From positions 1 to 32,198 of the forward strand of contig CALLAT010000158.1 in assembly GCA_938002085.1 (NCBI GenBank): a stretch of 32,198 nucleotides of DNA. The letters run 5' to 3'. The DNA comes from an uncultured Pseudanabaenaceae cyanobacterium (GTDB taxonomy: Bacteria > Cyanobacteriota > Cyanobacteriia > PCC-9006 > JAAUQQ01). How positions within the stretch are numbered: the stretch's first letter is position 1; each line of letters starts with the position of its first letter. The notes beneath the pieces are model-generated. The model was not told the DNA's origin. It ran no database searches and saw only the letters and a list, made by a program, of their open reading frames with translations. Position numbers and translations under genes: made by a program. Shown here piece after piece: positions 15,781 to 25,335 of this stretch.

Positions 15781-16395
15781 TTAGCGATCGCCAATGGGCT
15801 TTTGAAAAAAGCCTAAATATTCTTGCCCTTGGCGAGATTCAATAGAGTTTTGGGCGAGCTCAAAGCTGAGGATGTCGAACTTTGTGGCAAAGCGATCGCG
15901 CACCTTCTCTGCATCGCTCCCAAAGGGCGGGCCACCCTGGCGGCTGTGGCACCAAAATAAACCCATGAAATGTCCGCCGGGCTTTAATATTTCGTACACC
16001 GCCTGAACATATTCATTTCGCCTGTCCGGGTCAATGGCACAGTAGCAAGTATGCTCCACCACATAATCAAACTGTTGGGCAAATTCATCACCGAGCTTAA
16101 ATACATCTCGTTGCAAAAAGCTCGCTGATAGTCCTGCGTCAGCGGTCGCCTGAGTTGCTCCTGCTACTGCGGCCTCCACAAAGTCAAAGCCGGTGACATC
16201 AAAGCCTTGCTGAGCAAAGAGCAAGGCATCGTTGCCCAGGCCGCTTCCCACCACAGCGGTTTTGCCCGGTTGCAGTTCAGGCTGGGCCGCTAAGAATGCC
16301 ACAAAGGGAGGGGCAGCATGGCCTAGATCCCAGGGTGGGCGGTAGTCAGTTTGATATTTCTCAGCCCAAAACGTAGGCATGGATGGATTGGTCAT
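15781..16395 (-). CDS. TPMT-like SAM-dependent methyltransferase
   Basis: A class I SAM-dependent methyltransferase of about 204 residues, resembling the thiopurine/thiol S-methyltransferase (TPMT) family. It begins FWAEKYQ....PPWDLGHAAPPF, the substrate-side motif of that family, followed by the SAM-binding segment VVGSGLGNDALLFAQQGFDV and acidic residues in TGFDFVE. The segment EHTCYCAIDPDRR matches the typical motif after strand 4. Thiol, halide or similar nucleophile methylation is the family expectation; the substrate is unknown. I chose the ATG at 16395, which starts just after the stop of the PabB-PabC gene at 16400. An ATG at 16416 would overlap that gene by 17 nt, and one at 16380 is also possible. 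Translational coupling with pabBC is likely. Confidence 0.85.
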   Translation of the reverse strand: MTNPSMPTFWAEKYQTDYRPPWDLGHAAPPFVAFLAAQPELQPGKTAVVGSGLGNDALLFAQQGFDVTGFDFVEAAVAGATQATADAGLSASFLQRDVFKLGDEFAQQFDYVVEHTCYCAIDPDRRNEYVQAVYEILKPGGHFMGLFWCHSRQGGPPFGSDAEKVRDRFATKFDILSFELAQNSIESRQGQEYLGFFQKPIGDR

Positions 16396-16399
16396 GTGC

Positions 16400-18181
16400 T
16401 TATGGATGGGGGTCAACTAAGACGGCGGTTTGCCACTGTCGTACCGAATTAATCAGATAAAACTGGGGTGCTTGCTTGAGCATTTCAATCGTGACGGTTT
16501 GCTCTCGAATCTTGCCTTGGTCTAGTAAGTAAGCGCGAAAGGTGCCGGGGAGAAGCCCTGAACTCATGGGGGGAGTAATGAGCTCTCCTTGCCAATCCAG
16601 TACAACATTGGCAATGCAGCCTTCACAAATTTCGCCGCGATTGTTCCAAAGAATAATTTCATCAAATTCAGGATGGGCTGCTCTCGCGGCGGTGTAGATC
16701 TGGCGGTGAGTAGTCTTGTGGTACAGGAAGGGGTTGTTGATGGCGATCGCCTCATGATGCAAGCAACACCTCAGCGGTGCCGTCTGGGGGGGATTTTCCC
16801 AAGGAGAGACTTCTACTCTTGTCTGTCCTTGGACATTAATCAGCAATCGAACCTTCGAATCGCAGTCTGCTGTCTCGGCCTGGTCTTCTGCGAGGCATAC
16901 CTCTCCCAAAGCTTGGTTGATCTGTGACCGATTGACTGGATAGCCAAAATAATCTGCTGCTTCCTGGAGGCGATCTAGGTGGTAATCCAACAGGAAATAG
17001 CCCTTGCCTTTTTCCCACAGCATCGTTTCTAGCAGCTCAAAGGAGGGCTTTTCCCGCGTCAAAATCTCTGTCTTTAAACAGCATTCCTCATATTCCGCTG
17101 TGGCGTCGGAGTCCCAGACAATGCCGCTGCCCACGCCATACTCCGCTTCACCCGTTATTTTATTGATCAGCACTGTGCGAATCGCGACATTGAACTGAGC
17201 TTGTTGGGGAGCTTCAGCTTCAGTCGGGGCCCAGTGACCGATCGCGCCACAATAAATCCGCCTAGGCGAGCATTCCAACTCCTGGATAATTTCCATGGTT
17301 CTGGCTTTCGGTGCTCCCGTAATCGAAGCACAGGGAAAGAGGGCGGCGATCGCATCCGTGATCTTGGCGTGACTCTTTGCCTGAACCGTCGAGGTCATTT
17401 GCCAAAGCGTGGGGTAACGCTCCACATCAAATAGGCTCGGTACCTGCACCGTTCCGGTCTGGGCAATGCGACCCAAATCGTTGCGTAGCATATCGACAAT
17501 CATCAGGTTCTCGGCCTGGTTTTTTGCGGAGGCTTGGAGGGCAGCCGCTTGGGCGCGATCGCTGGCCCGCCACCAGCCTCGCTCCGTTGTGCCCTTCATT
17601 GGCTTTGCTGTGAATGTTTCACCTGCTTTCGTAAAGAACAGCTCGGGAGAGGCGGAGCAAATGGCCCAGTCATCCGTATCAATAAAGGCGGAGTAGTTGC
17701 CAGGTTGTAGCTGCATCAAGGCTAGGAATAAGGCCCAGGGATCACCTGTAAGTTTGGCTTTGAGCCGAAAGGTGTAGTTGACTTGGAAGGTGTCGCCGCT
17801 GGCAATGTATTGCTTAATGTGGGCGATCGCCGCTTCAAACTCAGCCTGACTGACGCTCAATTGCCAATCGCTCAGTTGATAGGTCTTCGATTCCGTTGAT
17901 AATGCATCTAGTACTTCTACATCAGCGGCTCGATATAGCCCAAACCAAAGCAGTGGAAAATTGCTGTCATCTGCTTGTACGACTAAGGCATCATCCAGGG
18001 CAGGCGAAGCCTCATAGCTGATAAATCCCGCTGCATGGAGTCCTTGCTCAACTAGGGCTTCAACTTGAGCTAAAGTTGGGAGTACATCACCAATCTGCCG
18101 AACAGTGATGATTTGCTGGGGACGCTCAAACCGAAGCCACTGGTCGGTTTCCGGTTGGTGCAAGATAACAGTGGGAGACAT
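16400..18181 (-). CDS. pabB: Aminodeoxychorismate synthase component I fused to aminodeoxychorismate lyase (PabB-PabC)
   Basis: A 593-residue bifunctional enzyme for p-aminobenzoate, the folate precursor. Residues about 1-375 are the chorismate-binding PabB part: GDTFQVNYTFRL near 129-140, the PMKGTTERG motif with K196 (the lysine expected to form the covalent intermediate), NLMIVDMLRNDLGR at 225-238, and the SITGAPKARTMEII block at 286-299. Residues about 380-593 are a class IV PLP-dependent aminotransferase fold (PabC, lyase). K489 in YHKTTHR is the likely PLP lysine, with EICEGCIANVV and SSGLLPGTFR following. The glutamine amidotransferase partner PabA is not in this window. The gene sits between the MnmC-like and TPMT-like genes on the same strand. 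Confidence 0.92.
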   Translation of the reverse strand: MSPTVILHQPETDQWLRFERPQQIITVRQIGDVLPTLAQVEALVEQGLHAAGFISYEASPALDDALVVQADDSNFPLLWFGLYRAADVEVLDALSTESKTYQLSDWQLSVSQAEFEAAIAHIKQYIASGDTFQVNYTFRLKAKLTGDPWALFLALMQLQPGNYSAFIDTDDWAICSASPELFFTKAGETFTAKPMKGTTERGWWRASDRAQAAALQASAKNQAENLMIVDMLRNDLGRIAQTGTVQVPSLFDVERYPTLWQMTSTVQAKSHAKITDAIAALFPCASITGAPKARTMEIIQELECSPRRIYCGAIGHWAPTEAEAPQQAQFNVAIRTVLINKITGEAEYGVGSGIVWDSDATAEYEECCLKTEILTREKPSFELLETMLWEKGKGYFLLDYHLDRLQEAADYFGYPVNRSQINQALGEVCLAEDQAETADCDSKVRLLINVQGQTRVEVSPWENPPQTAPLRCCLHHEAIAINNPFLYHKTTHRQIYTAARAAHPEFDEIILWNNRGEICEGCIANVVLDWQGELITPPMSSGLLPGTFRAYLLDQGKIREQTVTIEMLKQAPQFYLINSVRQWQTAVLVDPHP

Positions 18182-18266
18182 CCGGGCAGGGTGCGAAGGC
18201 GAGTCTCTTTATTATGACTTGGCTGTAGACAGAATTCTCAGTCGGTCGAGGCATAGCGTAAAGCAA

Positions 18267-19262
18267 TCAACCTAATGCCCAGCGTCTGCGCCAGCTCGAA
18301 GTGGAGGGGCGATCGCTTGCGAGCTGTTCTTGCTTCTGTCTGGCCAAAATCACCTCTGCTTCTGCCCTTAAATCAGGATCGCGAAAGGCAACCCCGGCTC
18401 GGGTGAGTAAATGTTCCTGCTCCATTTCTGACAGAGGGGTCAACACTGTCTCGCTGAGGGTGGCGACGGTGCCCTGGGACCATTCGTGGGGATAGTTGGG
18501 ATCTGGCTTCGTGAGGGGGAGAGTCCCAATGGAAAAGCCTGTTTCAAGCAGGGCAGCTCGCACCGAGGCCGAGCGGGAATAGGTGGTTAATTTACCCGGT
18601 GTGGCTAGGCAGCGGGCCACTTCCTGGAAAAACTCCACGGTCCAGAGTTGGGGACAGCGGCGAGGTGAGAAGGGATCAAAAAAGATGGCTTGAGCCTGAA
18701 AGCCTTGGTCAATCAAGAGTTTGATAGTTTGTCTTGCATCACCAATCAGCAAACCGCCCGTGAGGTTTGCAGGCATGGGGATGACATCGACATCTTGGCT
18801 GGTGGCAACGAGTGCTTTCAAAGCCTGCTGCACGGGGGCTGACCAATCTGCAATTAACTGTGGGGCCAAAGCCGCTTGTGGCACTGTGGCATCGTTGTCC
18901 AATCCGTAGAGGTCTACCTGGCAATTCGGGTTGATAGCCCAAATGGTTTCCAGGGCCGCAGCCGTGTTGTAGCCCAGCCCATAACAAACATCGAGGAGTT
19001 TGAGCTTGGGCTGTCGAGCAAGTTTAGGCAGATCCGTAGCGATCGCAAACTTGGCAAAGGCTTCTGCCTTAGCCCCTTGGCGGCTATGGAAGGTTTCTTG
19101 GAAGGCTTCAGAAAAGAAGGTGTAGGAGCCATCCTTTGTGAGTTGAGGCTCCCAGGCCAAATATTGAGAGGTCTCAGAAACGGGCTTAGGTAGGGTTTTG
19201 GAGGCCGCTGCATGAACAGTTTTGCGGTATCCCCCGTTGGGCGTCGCATCAATCATAGTCAC
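18267..19262 (-). CDS. MnmC-like tRNA (mnm5s2U34) methyltransferase domain protein
   Basis: A 331-residue protein with the methyltransferase half of MnmC (DUF752 type), which adds the last methyl group to the wobble-uridine modification mnm5s2U in tRNA using SAM. Visible landmarks are FFSEAFQETFHS near the N-terminus, the SAM-binding LLDVCYGLGYNTA, the acidic LYGLDND, and FFDPFSPRRCPQLWT followed by TYSRSASVRAALLETGF. The FAD-dependent oxidase half found in E. coli MnmC is absent, so this is a stand-alone MnmD-type enzyme or a relative. The C-terminus is a basic tail. The upstream gene ends 18 bp before it, so the two are probably co-transcribed. Confidence 0.85.
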   Translation of the reverse strand: MTMIDATPNGGYRKTVHAAASKTLPKPVSETSQYLAWEPQLTKDGSYTFFSEAFQETFHSRQGAKAEAFAKFAIATDLPKLARQPKLKLLDVCYGLGYNTAAALETIWAINPNCQVDLYGLDNDATVPQAALAPQLIADWSAPVQQALKALVATSQDVDVIPMPANLTGGLLIGDARQTIKLLIDQGFQAQAIFFDPFSPRRCPQLWTVEFFQEVARCLATPGKLTTYSRSASVRAALLETGFSIGTLPLTKPDPNYPHEWSQGTVATLSETVLTPLSEMEQEHLLTRAGVAFRDPDLRAEAEVILARQKQEQLASDRPSTSSWRRRWALG

Positions 19263-19280
19263 TAGTTTAGAACAAGAAAG

Positions 19281-19787
19281 CTAGGGCAAACTCTGCATGA
19301 TTTGCTCTGTAATGTTCTGAACTTTTTTATCGAGGGCGACCCAATCGACTTCGCCTTGGTTATCTAGGAGGCGATCGTCAATCTCGACGGGTTGGGTGTC
19401 ATTGCCCACATCACTGGGCAGACCTGGAACATAGGCCTGAAAACAGACCTGATAGCAAAGCTGCCAGAGGTCAAACTGAACCTGTTGCTCCCCCCGCTCT
19501 AAGTTCAAGCGATAGGACAGTTCCGGTGTTGGCAAGGATTGAAGCTCAGCTTCTATCGCCTCGATATCAACGGGCTGAGTGCTTTCTAGCAGGGCGCTGA
19601 GGTCAGCCCAGCGGGCCTTTTGGGCCTCTGTCGCTTCCTCGGGCCAGTCTTGTAAATCCTCATAACGACTGTCCCAGTCCGTGGTCTTTACAGCTTTACG
19701 AAAATTGTCGATTAAGCGAATAAAGGCTGGTTGTAATAGGAGTTCCGCTTGATTCCAAGTCTTGAGATCATTAATTTGAGGCTTCAT
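19281..19787 (-). CDS. Conserved-looking protein of unknown function
   Basis: A 168-residue soluble, acidic protein that I do not recognise. It is largely helical in appearance, with many Trp, Gln and Glu residues. Examples are LLLQPAFIRLIDNFRKAVK near the N-terminus and FDLWQLCYQVCFQAYVPGL in the middle. The C-terminus (VDWVALDKKVQNITEQIMQ) looks amphipathic. There is no signal peptide and no catalytic motif. It is the first gene of the minus-strand cluster and lies 18 bp upstream of the MnmC-like gene, so a link to tRNA modification is possible but only by position. The composition and clean boundaries support a real gene. Confidence 0.7.
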   Translation of the reverse strand: MKPQINDLKTWNQAELLLQPAFIRLIDNFRKAVKTTDWDSRYEDLQDWPEEATEAQKARWADLSALLESTQPVDIEAIEAELQSLPTPELSYRLNLERGEQQVQFDLWQLCYQVCFQAYVPGLPSDVGNDTQPVEIDDRLLDNQGEVDWVALDKKVQNITEQIMQSLP

Positions 19788-19833
19788 AGCAGCAGTGGGG
19801 AAATCACCTTAGATTTGCGATTGACCTGTCTAA

Positions 19834-19961
19834 GAGGTTGTTTGAGAATTCGGCCCAGCTTTCAACTCATCATTATTACAGCAGGGTTTAGGGCCTGATT
19901 GGCTTGTGTTGATTCCGGTGAGGCCAGACGATACAGCCAAATGCTTTTCTCAAACAACCTC
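19834..19961. mobile_element. Possible MITE with 15-bp terminal inverted repeats
   Basis: Exactly matching inverted ends GAGGTTGTTTGAGAA (19834-19848) and its complement (19947-19961) bound a 128-bp segment with no ORF. The end sequence resembles the tips of many cyanobacterial insertion sequences. I see no clear target-site duplication: the left flank ends CTAA and the right flank begins GAAGG. It could be a miniature element mobilised in trans, an IS remnant, or a hairpin terminator-like structure. Confidence 0.4.
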
Positions 19962-20148
19962 GAAGGGTTGTTAAGGTCGTTGACCTTTTTCTGGACTAGG
20001 TGCTTCATTAAATTGAAACCTAAACGCTTCATTAATCTTAAAAGATTGCGAATTTTACTCAGCGTAATGTCCGTTGAATTGAGGATTTTTACTATTCATT
20101 TCATTGTTCGTAATATCTCGCCTGAGTAGACCTTGAATGATCTAAGCC
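19962..20148. other. Non-coding DNA upstream of the TPP riboswitch unit
   Basis: AT-rich sequence between the inverted-repeat element and the candidate promoter. A 76-codon plus-strand reading frame crosses it from 19899, but its composition (basic, Phe/Ile/Arg-rich) and lack of family features suggest chance. Nothing else was recognised. Confidence 0.4.
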
Positions 20149-20180
20149 TTGTCAGCTAATCGATGGAGAAATCTTATTAT
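20149..20180 (+). promoter_or_regulatory. Candidate sigma-70-type promoter for the riboswitch unit
   Basis: TTGTCA at 20149-20154 resembles a -35 box. TCTTAT at 20172-20177 with a 17-bp spacer, or TATTAT at 20175-20180 with a 20-bp spacer, could be the -10 box. This places a start near 20187, about 40 nt ahead of the aptamer. It is a pattern match only. Confidence 0.35.
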
Positions 20181-20225
20181 TGCAGTCTTTCAATCTATTG
20201 AAACTGGGTGATAAGCTGTTGCTCA

Positions 20226-20320
20226 GCTAGGGGTGCCCTTTGGACCAACCTTACGGTTTCAATAGGGCTGAGATCATACTCTTAGAACCTGAGTCTGGGT
20301 AATGCCAGTGGAGGGAAGCA
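20226..20320 (+). promoter_or_regulatory. TPP (thiamine pyrophosphate) riboswitch aptamer
   Basis: The diagnostic parts of the THI-box are present in order: GGGGTGCCC at 20230-20238, GGGCTGAGA at 20265-20273, GAACCTGA at 20285-20292, CTGGGTAATGCCAG at 20295-20308 and GGAGGGAAGC ending at 20319. A P3 extension with an AACC/GGTT pair fills the space between the first two. P1 is short (GCT/AGC plus outer pairs). The aptamer precedes an SSS symporter gene and thiC on the same strand, the expected setting for repression by TPP. About 257 nt separate it from the first start codon, and I could not assign a clear terminator or anti-terminator there. Confidence 0.92.
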
Positions 20321-20576
20321 GTGTTTGAGGAATGTGACTTGGAAATCTTACTCCGTAGGTAATTGGGCTGGTGCGACTTAGCTATGCTCTCTCTTAGATT
20401 GAGTGTTTTGCTGATCAACCAATGGCTCAAATGCTTGTGGGACAGTTGATTTTGATGAGTTTGCGATCTTGATTGTTGAGTCATGTTGCGGCTAGTTTGT
20501 CACTTTTCTCCGTCGTTTTTCGCCCCAGCATTTCCCACAGCTCTGCTCGATAGCTTGGGAGGCAATAGCAAACTTT

Positions 20577-22091
20577 ATGGGTGCATTCGCACTGGTGGTA
20601 ACAATTGCAACTACGGCAATTTTTACACTGTTGGGATTGTTTTACGTTAGCCGCCAACAGCAGGACTTAGAAAGTTATACAACGAGTCGCAACAGCACTA
20701 ATACCCGTGCAATGGTAGCCACCATGGTGGCATCGGGTATGGGGGCTTGGATTCTCTTTGCTCCCCCTGAAGCCGCTTCGGTTATGGGTGGCTTAAGTGC
20801 TTTGGTGGGCTATGCCTTAGCTTCTGCTTTAGCGGTGGCGTTGTTTGCCATACTGGGGCCTCGGTTGCGGCATCTCATGCCCCAAGGCCATTCTCTGACG
20901 GAATATGCCCGTCATCGTTATGGCAAGCCGATGTATTGGCTGACTGAGGCAATCACGCTGTTTTACATGTTCGTGTATTTAGCAGCGGAATTGACGGCGA
21001 TCGCCAAGGCTCTCCAGCTTTTGGCTGATGTCCCTCTAGGGGCAACGGCTCTCGTTATCATGGTCGCTGTGCTGGTTTATACCCTCTACGGAGGGCTCAG
21101 CGCCAGTATCTATACCGATCGCCTCCAGTTCTTCGTTGTTCTACCGTTGTTGCTAGTTGCGTTTGTCGCGGCTGTGGCCAGTTTGGGAGGTTGGGGAGCG
21201 GCAACTCTGCCAGTGGTTCAAGCCACGCCAGAGCTGACGTCCCTCGCCAATCCCGATGGGCAGAAATTTGGCTTGACGCTAATCATTGCCATCGTTGCGG
21301 CGGAAATCTTTAACCAAGGCAACTGGCAAAGGATTTACGCTGCCAAGAACAACAGTGTTTTGCGGGGCGCATTCTTAGCCGCCTCGTTTCTGTTCATTCT
21401 GCCCATGGTGGTTATTGCTGGCCTGTTGGGCCTGTTTGCAACCCAGTTTGGCCTCGCCGGAGACACCGCTTACTTTGCCCTACTGCAACAGCTTCAAGCC
21501 CCCGGCTGGCTGTTGGGTCTGGTCATGGTCTTGGCAGTTTCCCTCGTGATGAGCAGCATAGATACCTTGCTAAACGGCATGGCCAGCCTGTTCACCCAGG
21601 ATGTACTGCAACTGAATCCTGCAACGAATCGTCGACGGGTGCTGAACCTCTCTCGTCTGTTGATGATTGTGGCAGCATTGCCTGCGGTTTGGATTGCCTC
21701 CCAAGGACTGAGTGTTCTGTACCTCTTCTTCGTTGCAGACCTCGTTTGTGCTGGGGCTGTTTTCCCGCTGCTGTTGGGGCTCTACTCCCGCCGCATTGGT
21801 GGGATGAATGCCCTGGTCAGCTCCATCGTGGGTATTGCGGCGGGGGCATTATTCTTCCCCAAGCCAGACTTCAGTCCTCTGGTCGCGGGGCTACCGGGCG
21901 GTGGCGATTTGTTAATGAGCTTTGGCGCAGCCCTGTTGGTTTCCACGGTGGTGTCGCTGGTTTGGAACGAAATTGCCTTCTTTACCGGTCGGAGCGATCG
22001 CTTCGACTTCAAGCGATTGCAAGCGGTGCAAGCCTACAGCGATTCACCTAAGTCCGTGGCGGATGTGCCAGAGGCTTTGCCTTTGACTTAA
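20577..22091 (+). CDS. Sodium:solute symporter (SSS family), predicted thiamine-related transporter
   Basis: A 504-residue integral membrane protein of the SSS/SLC5 family with about 13 hydrophobic segments. Family features are SRNSTNTRAMVATMVASGMGAW in the first helical region, TLYGGLSASIYTDRLQ, EIFNQGNWQRIYAAKN (SSS signature region) and VMSSIDTLLNG, where the paired serines match the Na2 sodium site of LeuT-fold symporters. It lies directly downstream of a TPP riboswitch and upstream of thiC, so it probably imports thiamine or a precursor such as the hydroxymethylpyrimidine. An SSS transporter under THI-box control, ThiV, has been predicted in other bacteria and archaea, so this may be a cyanobacterial counterpart. 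Substrate is inferred only from context. Proline- or pantothenate-type specificity would be the alternative. Confidence 0.88.
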   Translation: MGAFALVVTIATTAIFTLLGLFYVSRQQQDLESYTTSRNSTNTRAMVATMVASGMGAWILFAPPEAASVMGGLSALVGYALASALAVALFAILGPRLRHLMPQGHSLTEYARHRYGKPMYWLTEAITLFYMFVYLAAELTAIAKALQLLADVPLGATALVIMVAVLVYTLYGGLSASIYTDRLQFFVVLPLLLVAFVAAVASLGGWGAATLPVVQATPELTSLANPDGQKFGLTLIIAIVAAEIFNQGNWQRIYAAKNNSVLRGAFLAASFLFILPMVVIAGLLGLFATQFGLAGDTAYFALLQQLQAPGWLLGLVMVLAVSLVMSSIDTLLNGMASLFTQDVLQLNPATNRRRVLNLSRLLMIVAALPAVWIASQGLSVLYLFFVADLVCAGAVFPLLLGLYSRRIGGMNALVSSIVGIAAGALFFPKPDFSPLVAGLPGGGDLLMSFGAALLVSTVVSLVWNEIAFFTGRSDRFDFKRLQAVQAYSDSPKSVADVPEALPLT

Positions 22092-22135
22092 AGCGGCAAA
22101 TCTCCCTTTGTCTTGCTGCTTGCCTCCCTCTCTGA

Positions 22136-23548
<1,413 letters not shown>

Positions 23549-23590
23549 GATCGGCGTTACTTAAAGATTCAAGTTGTCATTGAGTCATCG

Positions 23591-23628
23591 GAATGGCCCC
23601 CCGCTCTAGCTAGAGCGGGGGGCCATTC
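23591..23628 (+). terminator. Strong palindromic terminator after thiC
   Basis: A perfect 38-bp palindrome (two 19-bp arms without spacer; 23591-23609 and 23610-23628) with a GC-rich core, 43 bp after the thiC stop. It is followed on the plus strand by a short T-rich stretch (TTTGGGTTGGTTT). It very probably ends the symporter-thiC transcript and may also end the minus-strand transcript. Confidence 0.8.
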
Positions 23629-23708
23629 TTTGGGTTGGTTTAACAGCCTAGGCCGTTAATGTGATCGTCGTTCTGAAGTAGTTGCAGCATTGCGATCGCC
23701 ATCACTAG

Positions 23709-24203
23709 CTACAGCTGAGAGTCTACAAAGCGGTGCATGTCCAAGCTTGCTTGGTAGGCTGCATAGTCCCCCTGGTTGAGCTGGAAACTTGCGGCTTGCC
23801 ATAGGTCATTGAGCGCTAGACTCTTATGTCCCATGCGATAGTAGAGCCAGCCCCGCTGCTGGAATAAAGTTGCGTCACCATCTAGGTCTAGATCAATAGC
23901 CTTTTCAAAGGCTGCTAAAGCATTGTCATAGTCTCCCTCCACCACTGCATTGGTGCCAATGCTTTGCCAGGTAGATGCTAAGGCTAGGGATGACTGGTGA
24001 GCCTTGAGATCATATTCAAAGCTGGGCGGCTCAACATCCATCTCCATCCAAGCTGAGCGGCTGGTGAGACCTGGGATATTGCTGGCTAGGGTGACTTGGG
24101 TTTGATTGGCAGGTTCAGGGGTTGCTGTCGCAATACTGGCTGGGGCAACGCTAGCAATCAGACTTCCGAATGCGACAAGTGTGATGGCTTTGATAGATGT
24201 CAT
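23709..24203 (-). CDS. Secreted TPR protein
   Basis: A 164-residue protein with a cleavable-looking signal peptide (residues 1 to about 27: hydrophobic stretch ITLVAFGSLIASVAPASIA ending near ATA). Two TPR-like helices pairs follow, with NAVVEGDYDNALAAFEKAIDLDLDGD and LFQQRGWLYYRMGHKSLALNDLWQAA clearly matching the consensus spacing. It is expected in the periplasm or thylakoid lumen as a protein-binding module; no partner is known. The ATG has an exact AAGGAG Shine-Dalgarno 6 nt upstream (24210-24215), which fixes the start. It is convergent with thiC, separated by the palindromic terminator. Confidence 0.85.
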   Translation of the reverse strand: MTSIKAITLVAFGSLIASVAPASIATATPEPANQTQVTLASNIPGLTSRSAWMEMDVEPPSFEYDLKAHQSSLALASTWQSIGTNAVVEGDYDNALAAFEKAIDLDLDGDATLFQQRGWLYYRMGHKSLALNDLWQAASFQLNQGDYAAYQASLDMHRFVDSQL

Positions 24204-24209
24204 GGTGTT

Positions 24210-24215
24210 CTCCTT
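24210..24215 (-). promoter_or_regulatory. Strong ribosome binding site
   Basis: AAGGAG on the minus strand, 6 nt before the ATG at 24203. Few genes in this window have so clear a Shine-Dalgarno sequence, so it supports the start of the secreted TPR protein. Confidence 0.8.
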
Positions 24216-25064
24216 GGAGAGACCTTAATTCAATTGTGGGGGAATGGCTCGGTCTAGAGGGCTCAACCAGGGGAAAGATGGCAACCCTTGCTGAGTCTAG
24301 GTTTGATAGCGATCTATGGGAGGATTGGGTGAACCTTGCTCAATTGAGAAGAGTCCGTTAGCTGTATCAGCATCTGATTGATAATCAAGACAAGCGTTCA
24401 ATCATGTTCCTTAGGAACAACAAACTTGCTCCCTGAATCGGGAGCTTCAGAAGTTGCGTGAAATATGACCTAGTTGTAGTCTTGAATGCTTTTGAGTCTC
24501 AAATACCTGGAGATATTAATCCCGATTTAAGGGACTTGATAGGCCAGACTTGGGTTACATGACTGCAATTAGTCTGTAAGCTTTTCCAGCATCGCTATCT
24601 CTAGACAGTGTGACGAGGGACCTAGCTCAACCTGATGGGTTGTTCGCCCTTGGTTTCAAAATTTAGAGCTTGATTGACTTGAACTCAACAGCCAAACAGC
24701 TGACTTTATCCTTCGCTCTGATTTTCCTAAAGGAGTCAGTCAACCGAGTTTAAGAACTAGGCTTTCAGCCTCCGCTTTGCTCAGCTCCTCTAGGAGAGGA
24801 GTTGGAGAGAGCATGTCTTGTCTCTTCTCAAACTCAGGTTAAGTGAGGATTTTCAGCGATGCAATAGCATGGCTGAGGTGTGGAGCTGTTCTGCCCAGTC
24901 TGGACGTTTCAGCGAGACCTGTAAGGCTCGGGGAAGCGTTTCTAATACTTGAAAATAGCCGGGAGGTTCCATGGTTGATAAGACGCCAATGTACTGTCTT
25001 GGAGCAGGGTCTATCGGTGTGTGATGGAGGCTTTGACGAAACGACGATTGGAATTCTAGCCTCT
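24216..25064. other. Long non-coding stretch downstream of the riboswitch region genes
   Basis: No convincing gene. Small hairpins are visible: GCTCCC/GGGAGC near 24430-24450 and CTCCTCT/AGAGGAG at 24785-24801. A segment near 24617 begins GGGACCTAGCTCAACCTGATGG, which resembles a tRNA D-arm, but no anticodon arm or acceptor closure follows. The promoter of the secreted TPR gene should lie at the left end. Confidence 0.4.
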
Positions 25065-25199
25065 ATGGTTACTATGACGTTGACGGCAGGAGATTCAGTT
25101 CCCGAATTGTTGACTTTTGTATTGTTTGGGCTTTTCGTTTTGTTGCTTTTCCCATATGGCTGGGCTGCTAATTTAGGCTTGCAAGGCAGTTTTCAATAG
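25065..25199 (+). CDS. Possible tiny single-pass membrane protein
   Basis: A 44-residue frame from ATG at 25065, with a second ATG at 25074. A short polar N-terminus is followed by a hydrophobic helix LLTFVLFGLFVLLLFPYGWA and a short tail. This layout resembles the small one-helix subunits of photosynthetic complexes, but I could not match it to any I know. The same frame is open upstream to a GTG at 24843, which would give a 118-residue protein with an unstructured-looking N-terminus. No Shine-Dalgarno sequence is evident. It lies 136 bp upstream of the unknown gene at 25336. It may be chance. Confidence 0.25.
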   Translation: MVTMTLTAGDSVPELLTFVLFGLFVLLLFPYGWAANLGLQGSFQ

Positions 25200-25335
25200 C
25201 AATCTGGAAAAGAGATGCTATTGCCTAAGTTGACTTTGTATTTTTCTTGTTCACTGGAAGTTGCGATCGCAAGATATGCTGAGTCGTTGACGTAGCATAG
25301 TAAAGCTGTCGCACCGAAATTCAGCTCTATTCACT

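Noticed and set aside
19899-20129. 76-codon plus-strand reading frame
   Set aside because: Overlaps the inverted-repeat element, has a basic and hydrophobic composition without family features, and no ribosome binding site.
20188-20262. GTTTCAAT / ATTGAAAC motifs suggesting a CRISPR repeat
   Set aside because: The two motifs are not spaced as repeats and the second lies inside the riboswitch P3 arm; no repeat-spacer pattern exists.
20251-20484. 77-codon minus-strand frame
   Set aside because: Runs antisense through the TPP aptamer and its leader; Ser/His/Asn-rich with no protein features.
24617-24670. Possible tRNA: GGGACCTAGCTCAACCTGATGG followed by GGTTTCAAAAT
   Set aside because: Resembles a D-arm and a T-loop, but the spacing is far too short for an anticodon arm and no acceptor strand complementary to GGGACC follows.
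24843-25064. Upstream extension of the tiny membrane ORF to a GTG at 24843
   Set aside because: The added 74 residues show no domain or signal peptide and no ribosome binding site; the shorter frame is the more likely if any is real.
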